64,000 nt of DNA from Kitasatospora papulosa (GCF_000717245.1 NZ_JNYQ01000012.1:124001-188000), one strand, 5' to 3'. Positions 33,921-43,216 are shown, numbered from the stretch's first letter. The notes: generated from the sequence alone by a model not told the origin. Program-made: numbers and translations.

Positions 33921-36014
33921 TCAGGCGTCGGGGCCGATCTCGCACCAGACGGCCTTGCCCTCGCCGCGAGGCTCGATGCCCCAGCGTTCGGCGACCGCGT
34001 CCAGCAGGAGCAGACCACGCCCGGAGGTCGACGTCTCACCCGGAGTGCGCCGCCGCGGCCAGACACTCGAACGGTCCTGAACCGAAAGCCTGATGCGCCG
34101 AACAGGTTCCGGCAGGACCTCCAGTGTCAGCACCGCCCCGCCCTCCGTGTGGAGCAGCACGTTGACCAGCAACTCCCCGGTGACCGTCTCGGCGTCGTCG
34201 GCCAAGCCGGCGAGACCCCAGTCCGTGAGAGCCTGGCGCACGATCGCCCGGGCCTCGGAGAGCCCCTGCGGATCAGCCTGATGGATGTACTGGTGCAGCC
34301 GGGGAGCCTGAGGGGAGCCGAGATCCGGGCTGCGCCGCAGTACCAGCAGGGCCACGTCGTCGCCCGAACCCCACCGTTCCCACAGCCGGTCGGACAGGTG
34401 GTCCGCCAACGCCTCTGCCCCGTCGGGCCCTTCGCTCACCTCGTGGATCAGTGCCGCGACCCCCGCGTCGACGTCCGCGCCCGGCTCCTCGACGAGCCCG
34501 TCGGTGTACAGGACGAGGGTCTCGCCCGGCACCAGGTCGAGACGGGTCTCCGGATACTCCTCGTCCCCGAAGTCCGAGGAGATTCCCAGCGGCAGCCCCC
34601 CACGCACCTGAGGAACACCGACCCGGCCGTCGGTATGGCGGATCAGCGGCCCGAAATGCCCCGCGCGCGCCACCCGCACCTCTCCCGTGGCGAGATCCAC
34701 CTGCGCGTACGTCGACGTGGCGAACCGGTCGGTGTCCAGTTCCGCGAGGAAGCGGGACGCCCGCGCCAGGACCGTGGCCGGTGGGTGGCCCTCGGCGGCG
34801 TACGCGCGCAGGGCGATCCGCAGCTGCCCCATGATCGCCGCGGCGTGGGTGTCGTGTCCCTGCACATCACCCACCGCGACGCCGATACGGCCCCGGGGCA
34901 GCGTGACCACGTCGTACCAGTCGCCGCCGACCTCGCGCCCGCTCCACGCGGAGTGGTAACGGACCGCGATCTCGCCGCCCTCGATCTCCTGGATCCGCCG
35001 GGGGAGCATGGCCGACTGGAGACCTGTGGCGAATTCGCGCTCCTCGTCGAAGAGGATCGCCCGCTGCAGCGACTGGGCCACGATCGCGGCCAGGCCCAGA
35101 CACAGGATCCTCTCGTCCGCGCTGAAGGCCGTGCGTTCGCGGTAGAAGAGGGCGAGGCCGCCCAGGGGGCGAGCCTGAGCGATCAACGGGAGGTACGCCA
35201 CCGCACGGAACTTCAGCTCCCCGATGTGCGGTTCGAGGGCCGGATAGCGCTGGACGAGTGCCCCGAGCGACGTGATGAACCGAGGGCGCCCGCTGAGGAT
35301 CGTGTCACCGAGCGGAAGCGTCGCGTCCAGCCGTCCCGCCCCGAGGCCTGCCAGTACCTCCACCGAGTCCCCGCTCAGTGCGATGATCTTGAGCGCGGAG
35401 TTCTCCACCAGCCCCAGCGCGAGCCCGTCGGCGCCGATGCCGACCAGGCCCCCCGGACCGGTGAGCGCCGCGGTGACGTCGTCCACGGTCACCGCGCGTG
35501 ACATCGCCGTCGTGGTGCGTTCGACGATGCTCGTCTGACGCCGGCGCCGCTTTTCCAGATCCAGCACGAAGGCCGAATGGGTGACCTCGGCCGTCGCGTC
35601 CCGCACCACACCGATGACCCGGTGTGCCCGGCCGTCCTCGGACCGCAGGATCCGTGCCTGGACGTGCGTCCACTGGTGGGTCCCGTCCTCCATGGGCATC
35701 TGGAAGTGGACGCTGTAGGAGTTGCTCCCGTCGGCCACCGCCTCGTCGATGGTGGTCTCCAGGCGGGCCCGGTCCGCGGGGTCCAGTCGGTCGATCACGG
35801 CCGAGGGGGAGGCGTCGAAAGTCGCGGGATCCAGGCCGAAGACCATCAGCCCCGCATCGTCGACGTCCACGGTCCGGGCGTCCAGATCCCACTCGAAGCT
35901 GCCGGTCCGGTTCAGGGCAAGGCGTTCCACCGTCCCCGTCTCGCCGGCGCGATGCCGTTCGAGCGGGAGCCGCGACAACGCGTCGCCGTCTGCTCGCCGT
36001 GAAGAGTCGGTCAT
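33921..36014 (-). CDS. PAS-GAF-PP2C (SpoIIE)-HATPase phosphatase/kinase
   Basis: The 697-residue cytoplasmic protein has four parts. The PAS domain (about 35-150) has NRTGSFEWDLDARTVDVDDAGLMVFG. The GAF domain (about 165-310) has PLIAQARPLGGLALFYRERTAF. The SpoIIE/PP2C phosphatase (about 330-540) has GGDWYDVVTLPRGRIGVAVGDVQGHD and TDGLVEEP. The RsbW-like HATPase (about 560-697) has VTGELLVNVLLHTEGG and GRGLLLLDAVAERWG. It would both dephosphorylate and phosphorylate anti-anti-sigma partners in a switch like RsbU/RsbW. The sensory input is probably a ligand or redox state. Confidence 0.88.
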   Translation of the reverse strand: MTDSSRRADGDALSRLPLERHRAGETGTVERLALNRTGSFEWDLDARTVDVDDAGLMVFGLDPATFDASPSAVIDRLDPADRARLETTIDEAVADGSNSYSVHFQMPMEDGTHQWTHVQARILRSEDGRAHRVIGVVRDATAEVTHSAFVLDLEKRRRRQTSIVERTTTAMSRAVTVDDVTAALTGPGGLVGIGADGLALGLVENSALKIIALSGDSVEVLAGLGAGRLDATLPLGDTILSGRPRFITSLGALVQRYPALEPHIGELKFRAVAYLPLIAQARPLGGLALFYRERTAFSADERILCLGLAAIVAQSLQRAILFDEEREFATGLQSAMLPRRIQEIEGGEIAVRYHSAWSGREVGGDWYDVVTLPRGRIGVAVGDVQGHDTHAAAIMGQLRIALRAYAAEGHPPATVLARASRFLAELDTDRFATSTYAQVDLATGEVRVARAGHFGPLIRHTDGRVGVPQVRGGLPLGISSDFGDEEYPETRLDLVPGETLVLYTDGLVEEPGADVDAGVAALIHEVSEGPDGAEALADHLSDRLWERWGSGDDVALLVLRRSPDLGSPQAPRLHQYIHQADPQGLSEARAIVRQALTDWGLAGLADDAETVTGELLVNVLLHTEGGAVLTLEVLPEPVRRIRLSVQDRSSVWPRRRTPGETSTSGRGLLLLDAVAERWGIEPRGEGKAVWCEIGPDA

Positions 36015-36193
36015 GCGTGCTCCGGAGGTCGTCCGGCGGGGCTGCTGGGCGCCGCGGCCCGTAGAAGTCAATTGTCGAGCCCGCGATGCGGGAGTGCCAC
36101 AGCGATATCTGCGGGAGACCCGGCTCCGGCGCCCCGCGACACCCGTCGCAGAATGGCACCGAGAGATCGTCCACGGCTGACCGGAGCGCACAC

Positions 36194-37252
36194 ATGAACG
36201 ATGACGAGCCCGTCCTGCTGCACACCGAGGGTCACATCCTCCACCTCACCCTCAACCGGCCGCGGGCCCTGAACGCACTGACCCACACCATGGTGCGCGG
36301 CATCGACGAAGCGCTCGTCCGGGCCGCGGACGACGACGCGGTCACCGCCGTCGTGATCGACGGAGCCGGCGGTCGAGGACTCTGCGCGGGCGGCGACATC
36401 CGCTCGATCTACGAGGACGCCCGCGCGGGCCGCAGCGCCTCCGTGGACTTCTGGCGCGACGAGTACCGGCTCAACGCCCGCATCGCCCGCTTCCCCAAGC
36501 CGTACGTGGCGCTCATGGATGGCATCGTGATGGGCGGCGGGGTAGGCGTGTCGGCCCACGGCGACGTGCGCGTCGTCACCGAGCGTTCACGTGTCGCGAT
36601 GCCCGAGACGGCGATCGGCTTCGTACCCGACGTGGGCGGCACCCATCTGCTGGCCGCGGCCCCGGGGGAGCTCGGCACCCACCTCGCGCTCACCGGCCGG
36701 ACGGTCGGCGCCGCCGACGCCGTCCTGTGCGGGCTGGCCGACCACTTCGTCCCGTCGCAGCACCTCGCCGACCTCGTCACCGAGCTGGCACGGAGTGCGA
36801 CACCCACCGAGGTGCAGGAGACCGTGCGGCGGTACGCGACCACCGCACCCGAAGGGGAACTGGCCGCGCAGCGCACATGGATCGACGAATGCTACGCCGC
36901 CGACACCGTCGAGGAGATCATCGACCGGCTGTCCAACAGCGGTGTGACGGCCGCGAAGGAGACGGCCGCCGCGCTGCTCACCGCCTCACCCACGGCGCTC
37001 AAGGTCACGCTGGCCGCCGTACGCCGGGCCGCGCGGCTCGGCAGTCTCGAAGCCGTCCTCGACCAGGAGTTCCGCGTCTCCTGCCGGGCCTTCACCGGAC
37101 ATGACCTCACGGAGGGCGTACGCGCACGGATCATCGACAAGGACCGCACACCGCGGTGGAGCCCGGCGGAGATCCATGAGGTGACCGCTGCTGAGGTCGC
37201 CCGGCACTTCGAGCCGCTCGGGGACCGGGAACTGGGCCTGTTCACGAGCTGA
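36194..37252 (+). CDS. 3-hydroxyisobutyryl-CoA hydrolase-like (enoyl-CoA hydratase superfamily)
   Basis: The 352-residue crotonase-superfamily protein carries the HIBYL-CoA hydrolase subfamily sequences GGRGLCAGGDIRSIYED, MGGGVGVSAHGDVRVVTERSRVAMPETAIGFVPDVGGTH and FRVSCRAFTGHDLTEGVRARIIDKDRTPRW. The second oxyanion-hole region is within GGGVG and the catalytic acids within PETAIGF. It would release 3-hydroxyisobutyrate in valine catabolism. No other valine gene is nearby, so the exact substrate is uncertain. The ATG at 36194 is used. Confidence 0.78.
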   Translation: MNDDEPVLLHTEGHILHLTLNRPRALNALTHTMVRGIDEALVRAADDDAVTAVVIDGAGGRGLCAGGDIRSIYEDARAGRSASVDFWRDEYRLNARIARFPKPYVALMDGIVMGGGVGVSAHGDVRVVTERSRVAMPETAIGFVPDVGGTHLLAAAPGELGTHLALTGRTVGAADAVLCGLADHFVPSQHLADLVTELARSATPTEVQETVRRYATTAPEGELAAQRTWIDECYAADTVEEIIDRLSNSGVTAAKETAAALLTASPTALKVTLAAVRRAARLGSLEAVLDQEFRVSCRAFTGHDLTEGVRARIIDKDRTPRWSPAEIHEVTAAEVARHFEPLGDRELGLFTS

Positions 37253-37258
37253 ACCCCC

Positions 37259-37332
37259 GGTCGGAGCACGGCACGGGCATACCGAAGCGCCCGGTCCGCC
37301 CCAAGGACGCCGCCCCGTCCCGTGCTCCGGCC
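37259..37332. terminator. Possible large-loop terminator between convergent genes
   Basis: GGTCGGAGCACGG (37259-37271) and CCGTGCTCCGGCC (37320-37332) pair over 13 positions with one G-T wobble. They enclose a 48-base loop between the hydrolase and rhamnulokinase stop codons. A small CGAGGG/CCCTCG hairpin (37338-37351) follows. The loop is long, so efficiency is doubtful. Confidence 0.4.
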
Positions 37333-37387
37333 GTGCACGAGGGCCCCCTCGGACCGCCGTCCTCGTCGGTTGCGCCGCCGGGCCCGC

Positions 37388-38869
37388 CTACGCCCGTGCC
37401 GTCAGACGGTCCTCCGCCCGGTCCCACGCCGCGGTGTCCCCCCGGGGCGCGTAGTGGCGGAGCTCCTGGGTGCGGGCGACCAGTCCCCGCATCTCCGTCA
37501 ACCCGCCGACCAGCCCGTGGGCCCGCGCCTGGAGCAGTACGTTCCCGAGCGCGGTGGCCTCGGCGGGCCCCGCCGTGACCGGCAAACCGGTCGCGTCGGC
37601 CGTCCACTGGCACAGCAGTTCGTTCCGCGAACCGCCGCCGACCAGATGGACGCGGGTCAGCTCGCGGCCTGCCAGCCCGGCGGCCCGGCGCAGCGTCCTG
37701 CGATGCGCCAGCGCCAGGCTCTCCAGCACGCACCGGACATAGCCGCCGGGCCCGTCCGGGACCTGCTGCCCGGTCCGGACCAGTGCGGCGTCGATGCGGG
37801 ACGGCATGTCGCCCGGCGCCAGGAACACCGGGTCGTCCGGGTCGATCACGGCGGCGAACGGCCGGACGCGCGCCGCGTCCCAGAACAGGGATTCGAGATC
37901 GGTCGCCACGCCGTCGCGCTCCCAGGTGCGCCTGCACTCCTCCAGCAGCCACATCCCCATGATGTTGCGGAGAAAGCGCACCGTGCCGTCCACACCGCGC
38001 TCGTTGGTGAAGTTGGCCGCCCTCGACTCCTCCGTCAGCACCGGCGTGTCCAGTTCGAGACCGGCCAACGACCAGGTTCCGCAGGACACATACGCGAACC
38101 CCGGCCCGGTCGCCGGGACCGCGGCCACGGCCGACGCGGTGTCGTGCGAGGCGACCGTCGTCACCGGAGTGTCCGCCGGGAGACCGGTGAACTCCGCGAC
38201 GTGCGGAAGGAGGGTGCCGGCCGGCGCACCCGGTTCGCGGAGGGCAGGGAACAGGGAGCGTTCCAGCCCCAGCCGTCCCATCAGCGCGTCGGACCACTCA
38301 CCGGTGCGCGCGTCGAAGAGCCCTGTCGTCGACGCGTTGGTCACTTCGGCTCCCACCGTGCCCGTCAGCCAGTACACCAGCAGATCGGGCATCATCAGCA
38401 GGGTCCGCGCCGCAGACCACTGCGCGGTGGAACGATGGGCCTCCAGTTGGAAGACGGTGTTGAACGGAAGGTGCTGCAGCCCGCCGACGCCGTACAGCTC
38501 CTGCGCGTCGCAGCGGGCCAGGACCGCCTCGGCGGCGGCGGCGTTACGTGCGTCGCGGTAGTGGAAGGGCAGCCCGAGGAGCGACCCGTCGGCATCCAGG
38601 AGGCCGTAGTCCACGGCCCAGGTGTCGATGCCCACCGACGTCACAGGGCCGCCGCGCGCCGCCACCCGCAGCCCGTCCAGCATGCCCTGGTACAGAGCGA
38701 GTACGTCCCAGTGGAGTCCGTCGGGCAGGTGCACGGGCGTAGTGGCGAAGCGGTGCGCCTCGGTCAGCACCAGTTCGTCGGGGCCGACCCGCCCGGTGAT
38801 CACCCGGCCGCTGGTGGCGCCCAGGTCCACCGCGGCGAAGGCCGCGTCGTGTCGTGAAGTCGCAGGCAT
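37388..38869 (-). CDS. rhaB: L-rhamnulose kinase
   Basis: The 493-residue FGGY-family kinase has the first phosphate motif DLGATSGRVITG near residue 15, VGIDTWAVDYGLLDADG near 78, and the later GGGSRNELLCQWTADATGLPV glycine-rich phosphate/adenosine motif. It makes L-rhamnulose-1-phosphate from L-rhamnulose. It ends the leftward rha operon after the isomerase and the bifunctional enzyme. The start at ATG 38869 is chosen, with 38881 an alternative; neither has a strong ribosome site. The gap to the upstream stop is 82 bases. Confidence 0.9.
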   Translation of the reverse strand: MPATSRHDAAFAAVDLGATSGRVITGRVGPDELVLTEAHRFATTPVHLPDGLHWDVLALYQGMLDGLRVAARGGPVTSVGIDTWAVDYGLLDADGSLLGLPFHYRDARNAAAAEAVLARCDAQELYGVGGLQHLPFNTVFQLEAHRSTAQWSAARTLLMMPDLLVYWLTGTVGAEVTNASTTGLFDARTGEWSDALMGRLGLERSLFPALREPGAPAGTLLPHVAEFTGLPADTPVTTVASHDTASAVAAVPATGPGFAYVSCGTWSLAGLELDTPVLTEESRAANFTNERGVDGTVRFLRNIMGMWLLEECRRTWERDGVATDLESLFWDAARVRPFAAVIDPDDPVFLAPGDMPSRIDAALVRTGQQVPDGPGGYVRCVLESLALAHRRTLRRAAGLAGRELTRVHLVGGGSRNELLCQWTADATGLPVTAGPAEATALGNVLLQARAHGLVGGLTEMRGLVARTQELRHYAPRGDTAAWDRAEDRLTARA

Positions 38870-38951
38870 GGGAACTCTCATCCGATCAGGGCGAAGCCGC
38901 GCCCCGGTCATGCGCGGAACGGCGTCCGGGGTGCGGCAGGGTGGTGCACGG

Positions 38952-40997
38952 TCAGCGCAGGAAGGCCGCGGCCACACCGGCGTCGACGGGGATGTGGAGA
39001 CCGGTGGTGTGTGTGAGATCCCCGCCCGTCAGGGCGAAGACGGCGTTGGCGACGTGCTCCGGGAGCACCTCGCGCTTGAGGATGGTGCGCTGGGCGTAGA
39101 ACTCGCCCAGCTTCTCCTCCTCGATGCCGTAGGTCGCCGCGCGCTGGGCTCCCCAGCCGGCCGCGAAGATGCCGGAACCGCGCACCACACCGTCCGGGTT
39201 GACCCCGTTGACCCGTATACCGTGCTCGCCCAGCTCGGCCGCCAGGAGGCGTACCTGATGAGCCTGGTCGGCCTTGGTCGCCGAGTAGGCGATGTTGTTC
39301 GGGCCCGCGAAGACGGCGTTCTTGGACGTGATGTAGACGATGTCGCCGCCCAGGCGCTGTGCCCGCATCACCCGCGCCGCCTCGCGCGAGACCAGGAACG
39401 AACCGCGCGCCATGATGTCGTGCTGAAGGTCCCAGTCCCGGGCCGAGGTCTCGAGCAGGGGCTTCGAGATGGAGATACCGGCGTTGTTCACGACCAGGTC
39501 CACCCCTCCGAACGCGACCGCGGCGGCCTTGAACGCCTCTGCGATCTGCTCCTCGGACGTGACGTCGACGGTCACCGCGACGGCCTTGTCCGGACCGCCG
39601 AGCTCCTCGGCGACTGCCGCCGCGGTCTCCGTGTTCAGGTCCGCGACGACGACACACGCGCCTTCCCCGACGAGGCGGTGGGCGATGGCCCTGCCGATGC
39701 CCGACCCGGCGCCGGTGACCAGCGCGACCCGGGTGGCCAGCGCCTTCGGCCTCGGCATCCGCCGCAGTTTGGCCTCCTCCAGTTCCCAGTACTCGATGCG
39801 GAACTTCTCCGACTCCTCGATCGGCGCGTACGTGGACACGGCCTCGGCGCCGCGCATCACGTTGATCGCGTTGAGGTAGAACTCCCCGGCGACACGCGCG
39901 GTCTGCTTGTCCTTACCGAACGAGAACATGCCGACACCCGGCACCAGCACGATCGCCGGGTCCGCTCCGCGCATCGCGGGGGAGTCCGGTGCGGCATGAC
40001 GCTCGTAGTAGGAGCGGTACGCCTCCCGGTACTCCTCGTGCAGCACCCCGAGCCGGGCCACCGCCTCCTCCAGCGGTGCGTCCGCCGGCAGGTCGAGGAC
40101 CAGGGGGCTGACCTTGGTCCTGAGGAAGTGGTCGGGACAGGACGTGCCGAGCGCGGCGAGGCGGGGGTGCTCGGCACGGGCGAGGAAGTCCAGCACGGGA
40201 GCCGCGTCGGTGAAGTGCCCCACCTGCGGGCGGTCCTCCGACGCCAGACCGCGGATCACCGGGGCGAGCGCGGCGGCCCGTTCCAGCCGCGCCTCCCGGT
40301 CCAGCGCCTCCCTGCCGGGAAGGACGGCGCCGAAGGGCTCGGCCTTTCCACGCTCCTCCAGGAACGTCTCCGCGGTCCGGATCATCCAGAGGGCGTTGCG
40401 CTCGCACTCCTCCGAGGTGTCGCCCCACGCGGTGATGCCGTGGCCGCCGAGGATCACGCCGACCGCCTGGGGATTCCGCTCCTTGACGGCCGCGATGTCG
40501 AGTCCCAGCTGGAAGCCGGGCCGGCGCCAGCCGACCCAGGCGACCTGGTCGCCGAAGCACTCGGCGGTCAGCTTCTCACCGTCGGCCGCGCACGCCAGCG
40601 CGATCCCCGAGTCCGGGTGCAGATGGTCGACGTGCGTGGCCTCGACGAGCGCGTGCATCGCGGTGTCGATCGACGGGGCCGCGCCTCCTTTGCCGTGCAG
40701 GCAGTAGTCGAAGGCGGAGACCATCTCGTCCTCGCGGTCCACCCCCGGGTACACGTCTTTGAGCGCCCGTACCCGGTCCAGCCGGAGCACGGCGAGACCG
40801 GCCTCGGTCAGCGTCCCGAGGTCCCCGCCCGAGCCCTTGACCCAGAGGAGCTCGGCCTCTCCACCGGTGACCGGATCGGCCGCCGTCGCCTTGGCCGAGG
40901 CGTTGCCGCCGGCGTAGTTCGTGTTGCGGGGGTCGGAGCCGATCCGGTGGGCGCGCTCCAGGAGCGCGGCGACTTCGGCGTGCGTCGCGGACGTCAT
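38952..40997 (-). CDS. Bifunctional rhamnulose-1-P aldolase / L-lactaldehyde dehydrogenase
   Basis: The 681-residue two-domain enzyme has an N-terminal class II aldolase (about 1-420). Its metal histidines lie in EATHVDHLHPDSG and in VILGGHGITAWG. The C-terminal short-chain dehydrogenase (about 430-681) has VTGAGSGIGRAIA and the YSATK catalytic Tyr-Lys pair. It would split L-rhamnulose-1-phosphate to dihydroxyacetone phosphate and L-lactaldehyde, then oxidise the aldehyde to lactate. This is the RhaEW-type fusion of the catabolic route. The ATG at 40997 is used; 69 bases separate it from the isomerase gene. Confidence 0.9.
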   Translation of the reverse strand: MTSATHAEVAALLERAHRIGSDPRNTNYAGGNASAKATAADPVTGGEAELLWVKGSGGDLGTLTEAGLAVLRLDRVRALKDVYPGVDREDEMVSAFDYCLHGKGGAAPSIDTAMHALVEATHVDHLHPDSGIALACAADGEKLTAECFGDQVAWVGWRRPGFQLGLDIAAVKERNPQAVGVILGGHGITAWGDTSEECERNALWMIRTAETFLEERGKAEPFGAVLPGREALDREARLERAAALAPVIRGLASEDRPQVGHFTDAAPVLDFLARAEHPRLAALGTSCPDHFLRTKVSPLVLDLPADAPLEEAVARLGVLHEEYREAYRSYYERHAAPDSPAMRGADPAIVLVPGVGMFSFGKDKQTARVAGEFYLNAINVMRGAEAVSTYAPIEESEKFRIEYWELEEAKLRRMPRPKALATRVALVTGAGSGIGRAIAHRLVGEGACVVVADLNTETAAAVAEELGGPDKAVAVTVDVTSEEQIAEAFKAAAVAFGGVDLVVNNAGISISKPLLETSARDWDLQHDIMARGSFLVSREAARVMRAQRLGGDIVYITSKNAVFAGPNNIAYSATKADQAHQVRLLAAELGEHGIRVNGVNPDGVVRGSGIFAAGWGAQRAATYGIEEEKLGEFYAQRTILKREVLPEHVANAVFALTGGDLTHTTGLHIPVDAGVAAAFLR

Positions 40998-41066
40998 GAG
41001 TGTTCCTTCGCGAGGAGTGAGGGACGGGCGGGTGCGGCTGGACGTACGGAGGCGGGGGAGCGGGAC

Positions 41067-42233
41067 TCAGGCGCCCCAGCCCGCCTGCTCGCCGCCGACG
41101 CGGTCGGCGGCGATGCGCTCCTGGTTGCCGGAGGCGAGGTAGGCGGCGAACGGGTCCGGGGCCAGGCCGAGTTCCTCGCGGACCGCGGCCAGCAGCGGCC
41201 GTACGTCCGTGTTGAAGGCGTCCATCAGCACCCCGTTGGCAGCGAGGACGTCACCGGAGAGCTGGGCCGCGGCCAGCGCCTCGGCGTCGATCAGCAGTGC
41301 CTTGGCGGTCGCTTCCTGGACGTTGGTGACCGAGCGGATGACGGCCGGGATCTTCGCCTCGATGTTGTGGCACTGGTCGAGCATGAAGTTCACGCCGGTC
41401 TCGCTCTTCAGCCCGCCGTTCTTGACCACCTCGTGCATGATCCGGAACAGCTGGAACGGGTCGGCGGCTCCCGCCATCAGGTCGTCGTCGGCGTAGAAGC
41501 GGGAGTTGAAGTCGAACGCGCCGAGCTTCCCCTCGCGCAGCAGGAAGGCCACGATGAACTCGATGTTGGTCCCGGGCGCGTGATGTCCGGTGTCGACGAC
41601 GACCTGGGCCTTCGGCCCCAGCTTGAGGCAGTGGGCGTACGAGGTGCCCCAGTCCGGGACGTCGGTGGTGTAGAAGGCCGGCTCGAAGAGCTTGTACTCC
41701 AGCAGCATCCGCTGGTCGTCGCCGAGCCGTTCGTAGACCTCGGCCAGAGCCTCGGCCAGACGGTCCTGGCGGCCCGCTATGTCGTCCTGGCCCGGGTAGT
41801 TGGTGCCGTCCGAGAACCACAGCTTCAGGTCGGGGGAGCCGGTGGCGTCCATGATGTCGACACACTCGAGCAGATGATCGGTGGCCTTGCGGCGGACCTT
41901 CGGGTCCGGGTGGGTGACCGAGCCCAGCTTGAAGTCCTCGTCCTGGAAGACGTTGGAGTTGATCGCGCCGACCCGCAGTCCGAGCTCCTCGGCGTACCGG
42001 GTCAGTGCCGTGTAGTCCTCCACTCTGTCCCACGGGATGTGCAGCGACACCTTGGGAGCGACGCCGGTGTGGGCGTGCACCTGCGCCGCGTCCGCCAGCT
42101 TCTCGAAGGGGTTGCGCGGGACACCGGGCTGGGCGAAGACCTTGAAGCGGGTTCCGGAGTTGCCGTAACCCCAGGAGGGCGTCTCGATGACCTGAGACTT
42201 CAGAGCTGCCTTGACGGCCGACACATCAGACAT
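41067..42233 (-). CDS. rhaI: L-rhamnose isomerase (RhaI-type)
   Basis: The 388-residue TIM-barrel isomerase of the actinobacterial RhaI group has SLHIPWDRVEDY near residue 64, VGAINSNVFQDEDFKLGS near 90, KLWFSDGTNYPGQDD near 138 and VVDTGHHAPGTNIEFI near 215. FNSRFYADDDL follows, giving the metal-binding Glu, Asp and His set. It converts L-rhamnose to L-rhamnulose. The ATG at 42233 follows GAGG by 6 bases; the upstream in-frame GTG at 42239 is less likely. It is the first gene of the operon, behind a promoter and LacI-like operator. Confidence 0.9.
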   Translation of the reverse strand: MSDVSAVKAALKSQVIETPSWGYGNSGTRFKVFAQPGVPRNPFEKLADAAQVHAHTGVAPKVSLHIPWDRVEDYTALTRYAEELGLRVGAINSNVFQDEDFKLGSVTHPDPKVRRKATDHLLECVDIMDATGSPDLKLWFSDGTNYPGQDDIAGRQDRLAEALAEVYERLGDDQRMLLEYKLFEPAFYTTDVPDWGTSYAHCLKLGPKAQVVVDTGHHAPGTNIEFIVAFLLREGKLGAFDFNSRFYADDDLMAGAADPFQLFRIMHEVVKNGGLKSETGVNFMLDQCHNIEAKIPAVIRSVTNVQEATAKALLIDAEALAAAQLSGDVLAANGVLMDAFNTDVRPLLAAVREELGLAPDPFAAYLASGNQERIAADRVGGEQAGWGA

Positions 42234-42281
42234 GAACACCTCGTAAGCAGAGTCATCCGGCGACCGGTCACGATCGGGATG

Positions 42282-42293
42282 TGAAACGTTTCA
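42282..42293. promoter_or_regulatory. LacI-family operator palindrome for rha operon
   Basis: TGAAACGTTTCA is a perfect 12-bp palindrome of the LacI/GalR form, centred on CG. It lies 49-60 bases before the isomerase ATG and overlaps the expected transcript start. Binding by a LacI-type rhamnose repressor would block the operon; no such regulator gene is seen in this window. Confidence 0.75.
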
Positions 42294-42296
42294 TCC

Positions 42297-42333
42297 AGGA
42301 CGTACGCTAGATTTGGGCGACGCTGCTCGTCAA
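42297..42333 (-). promoter_or_regulatory. Promoter of rha operon
   Basis: Read leftward, TTGACG (42333-42328) and TAGCGT (42309-42304) are separated by exactly 18 bases, a good match to vegetative streptomycete promoters. The start point would fall near 42297, just upstream of the palindrome. The -35 element also lies within the spacer of a GCTGCT/AGCAGC repeat (42322-42338). Confidence 0.65.
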
Positions 42334-42417
42334 GCAGCTGGTCAGGTTACTTCTCGGTTTGAATCAATTCACCACATCGTGGCGGACAGCTTCCCAGCGA
42401 CTTGTCCGCGGTGGCAT

Positions 42418-42433
42418 GTGACCAAAAGGTCAC
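42418..42433. promoter_or_regulatory. ArsR-type operator, autoregulatory
   Basis: GTGACC and GGTCAC are exact inverted arms around AAAA (42418-42433). The site lies 13 bases before the ATG of the ArsR-SRPBCC gene, overlapping the probable -10 (TATTTT, 42435-42440). Repression by the gene's own product is the simple reading. Confidence 0.7.
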
Positions 42434-42446
42434 CTATTTTGGGTGT

Positions 42447-43205
42447 ATGGACGCTGTGTTCAAAGCCCTGGCCGATCCGACACGACGCCGCCTGCTCGAC
42501 GAGCTGTTCCGCGACGACGGACAGACACTGGGTGCGCTGGAGGCCCGCTTCGCGATGACGCGGTTCGCGGTCATGAAGCACCTCAAGCAGCTGGAGGCGG
42601 CGGGGCTGGTCGTCACGCGACGGCGGGGGCGGGAGAAGCTGCACTTCCTGAACCCGGTGCCCATCCGGCTTGTCCACGACCGGTGGGTGAGCAAGTACGC
42701 CGAGCCCTGGGCAGCCGGGCTCGGCGATCTCAAGAGCCGACTGGAGAATCCCATGGAGAAGGTCTTCGAGATCTACATCCGTACCACTCCCGAGCGTCTC
42801 TGGGAGGCGATCACCGACCCCGAGATCAGGAGCAAGTACAACTTCGGCGCCCGTGTCGTCTCGGACTGGACCGAGGGCTCACGCTTCGAGATGGGCGCTC
42901 CCGGTGCCGCCGGCCCGCTGGGCGAGGGCAAGAACCTGGAGGTCGATCCGCCGCACAGGCTCGTACAGAGCATGGTGGCGCTCTGGAGCGACGACGTGAG
43001 GAACGAAGGGGCGACCCGCATCACCTGGGAGATCGAGCAGGTCGCGGACTCCTGCAGGCTGACCGTCACCCACGACGAGCTCCGCGACGGCGCCCACGAG
43101 GAGCTGTACGGCGGATGGCCGATGATCCTCTCCGGGCTCAAGACCTGGCTGGAGACAGGGGAACTGCTCACCACCCCCGGCTCGCTCATGTACGGCGACC
43201 AGTGA
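42447..43205 (+). CDS. ArsR-type regulator fused to SRPBCC (AHSA1) domain
   Basis: The 252-residue fusion protein has a winged-helix ArsR-type DNA-binding domain at about 1-95 (MDAVFKALADPTRRRLLDEL, ARFAMTRFAVMKHLKQLEAAGLV). An AHSA1/SRPBCC ligand-binding domain follows at about 100-245 (VFEIYIRTTPERLWEAITDPE, GGWPMILSGLKTWLE). No CxC metal motif is present, so it probably senses a small hydrophobic ligand. The ATG follows TATTTTGGGTGT directly, with no ribosome site, which suggests a leaderless transcript. A perfect palindrome precedes it. Confidence 0.85.
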   Translation: MDAVFKALADPTRRRLLDELFRDDGQTLGALEARFAMTRFAVMKHLKQLEAAGLVVTRRRGREKLHFLNPVPIRLVHDRWVSKYAEPWAAGLGDLKSRLENPMEKVFEIYIRTTPERLWEAITDPEIRSKYNFGARVVSDWTEGSRFEMGAPGAAGPLGEGKNLEVDPPHRLVQSMVALWSDDVRNEGATRITWEIEQVADSCRLTVTHDELRDGAHEELYGGWPMILSGLKTWLETGELLTTPGSLMYGDQ

Positions 43206-43216
43206 CCGGAGTGCCG

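Noticed and set aside
37338..37351. CGAGGG-CC-CCCTCG hairpin considered as an independent terminator
   Set aside because: The two-base loop is sterically tight, so it is noted only together with the larger possible hairpin at 37259-37332.
38622..42284. Long open frame of about 1220 codons on the + strand, opposite the rha genes
   Set aside because: It is an antisense shadow of three well-supported enzymes. The GC-rich third positions of the real genes suppress stops on the other strand. Its product has no recognisable domains.
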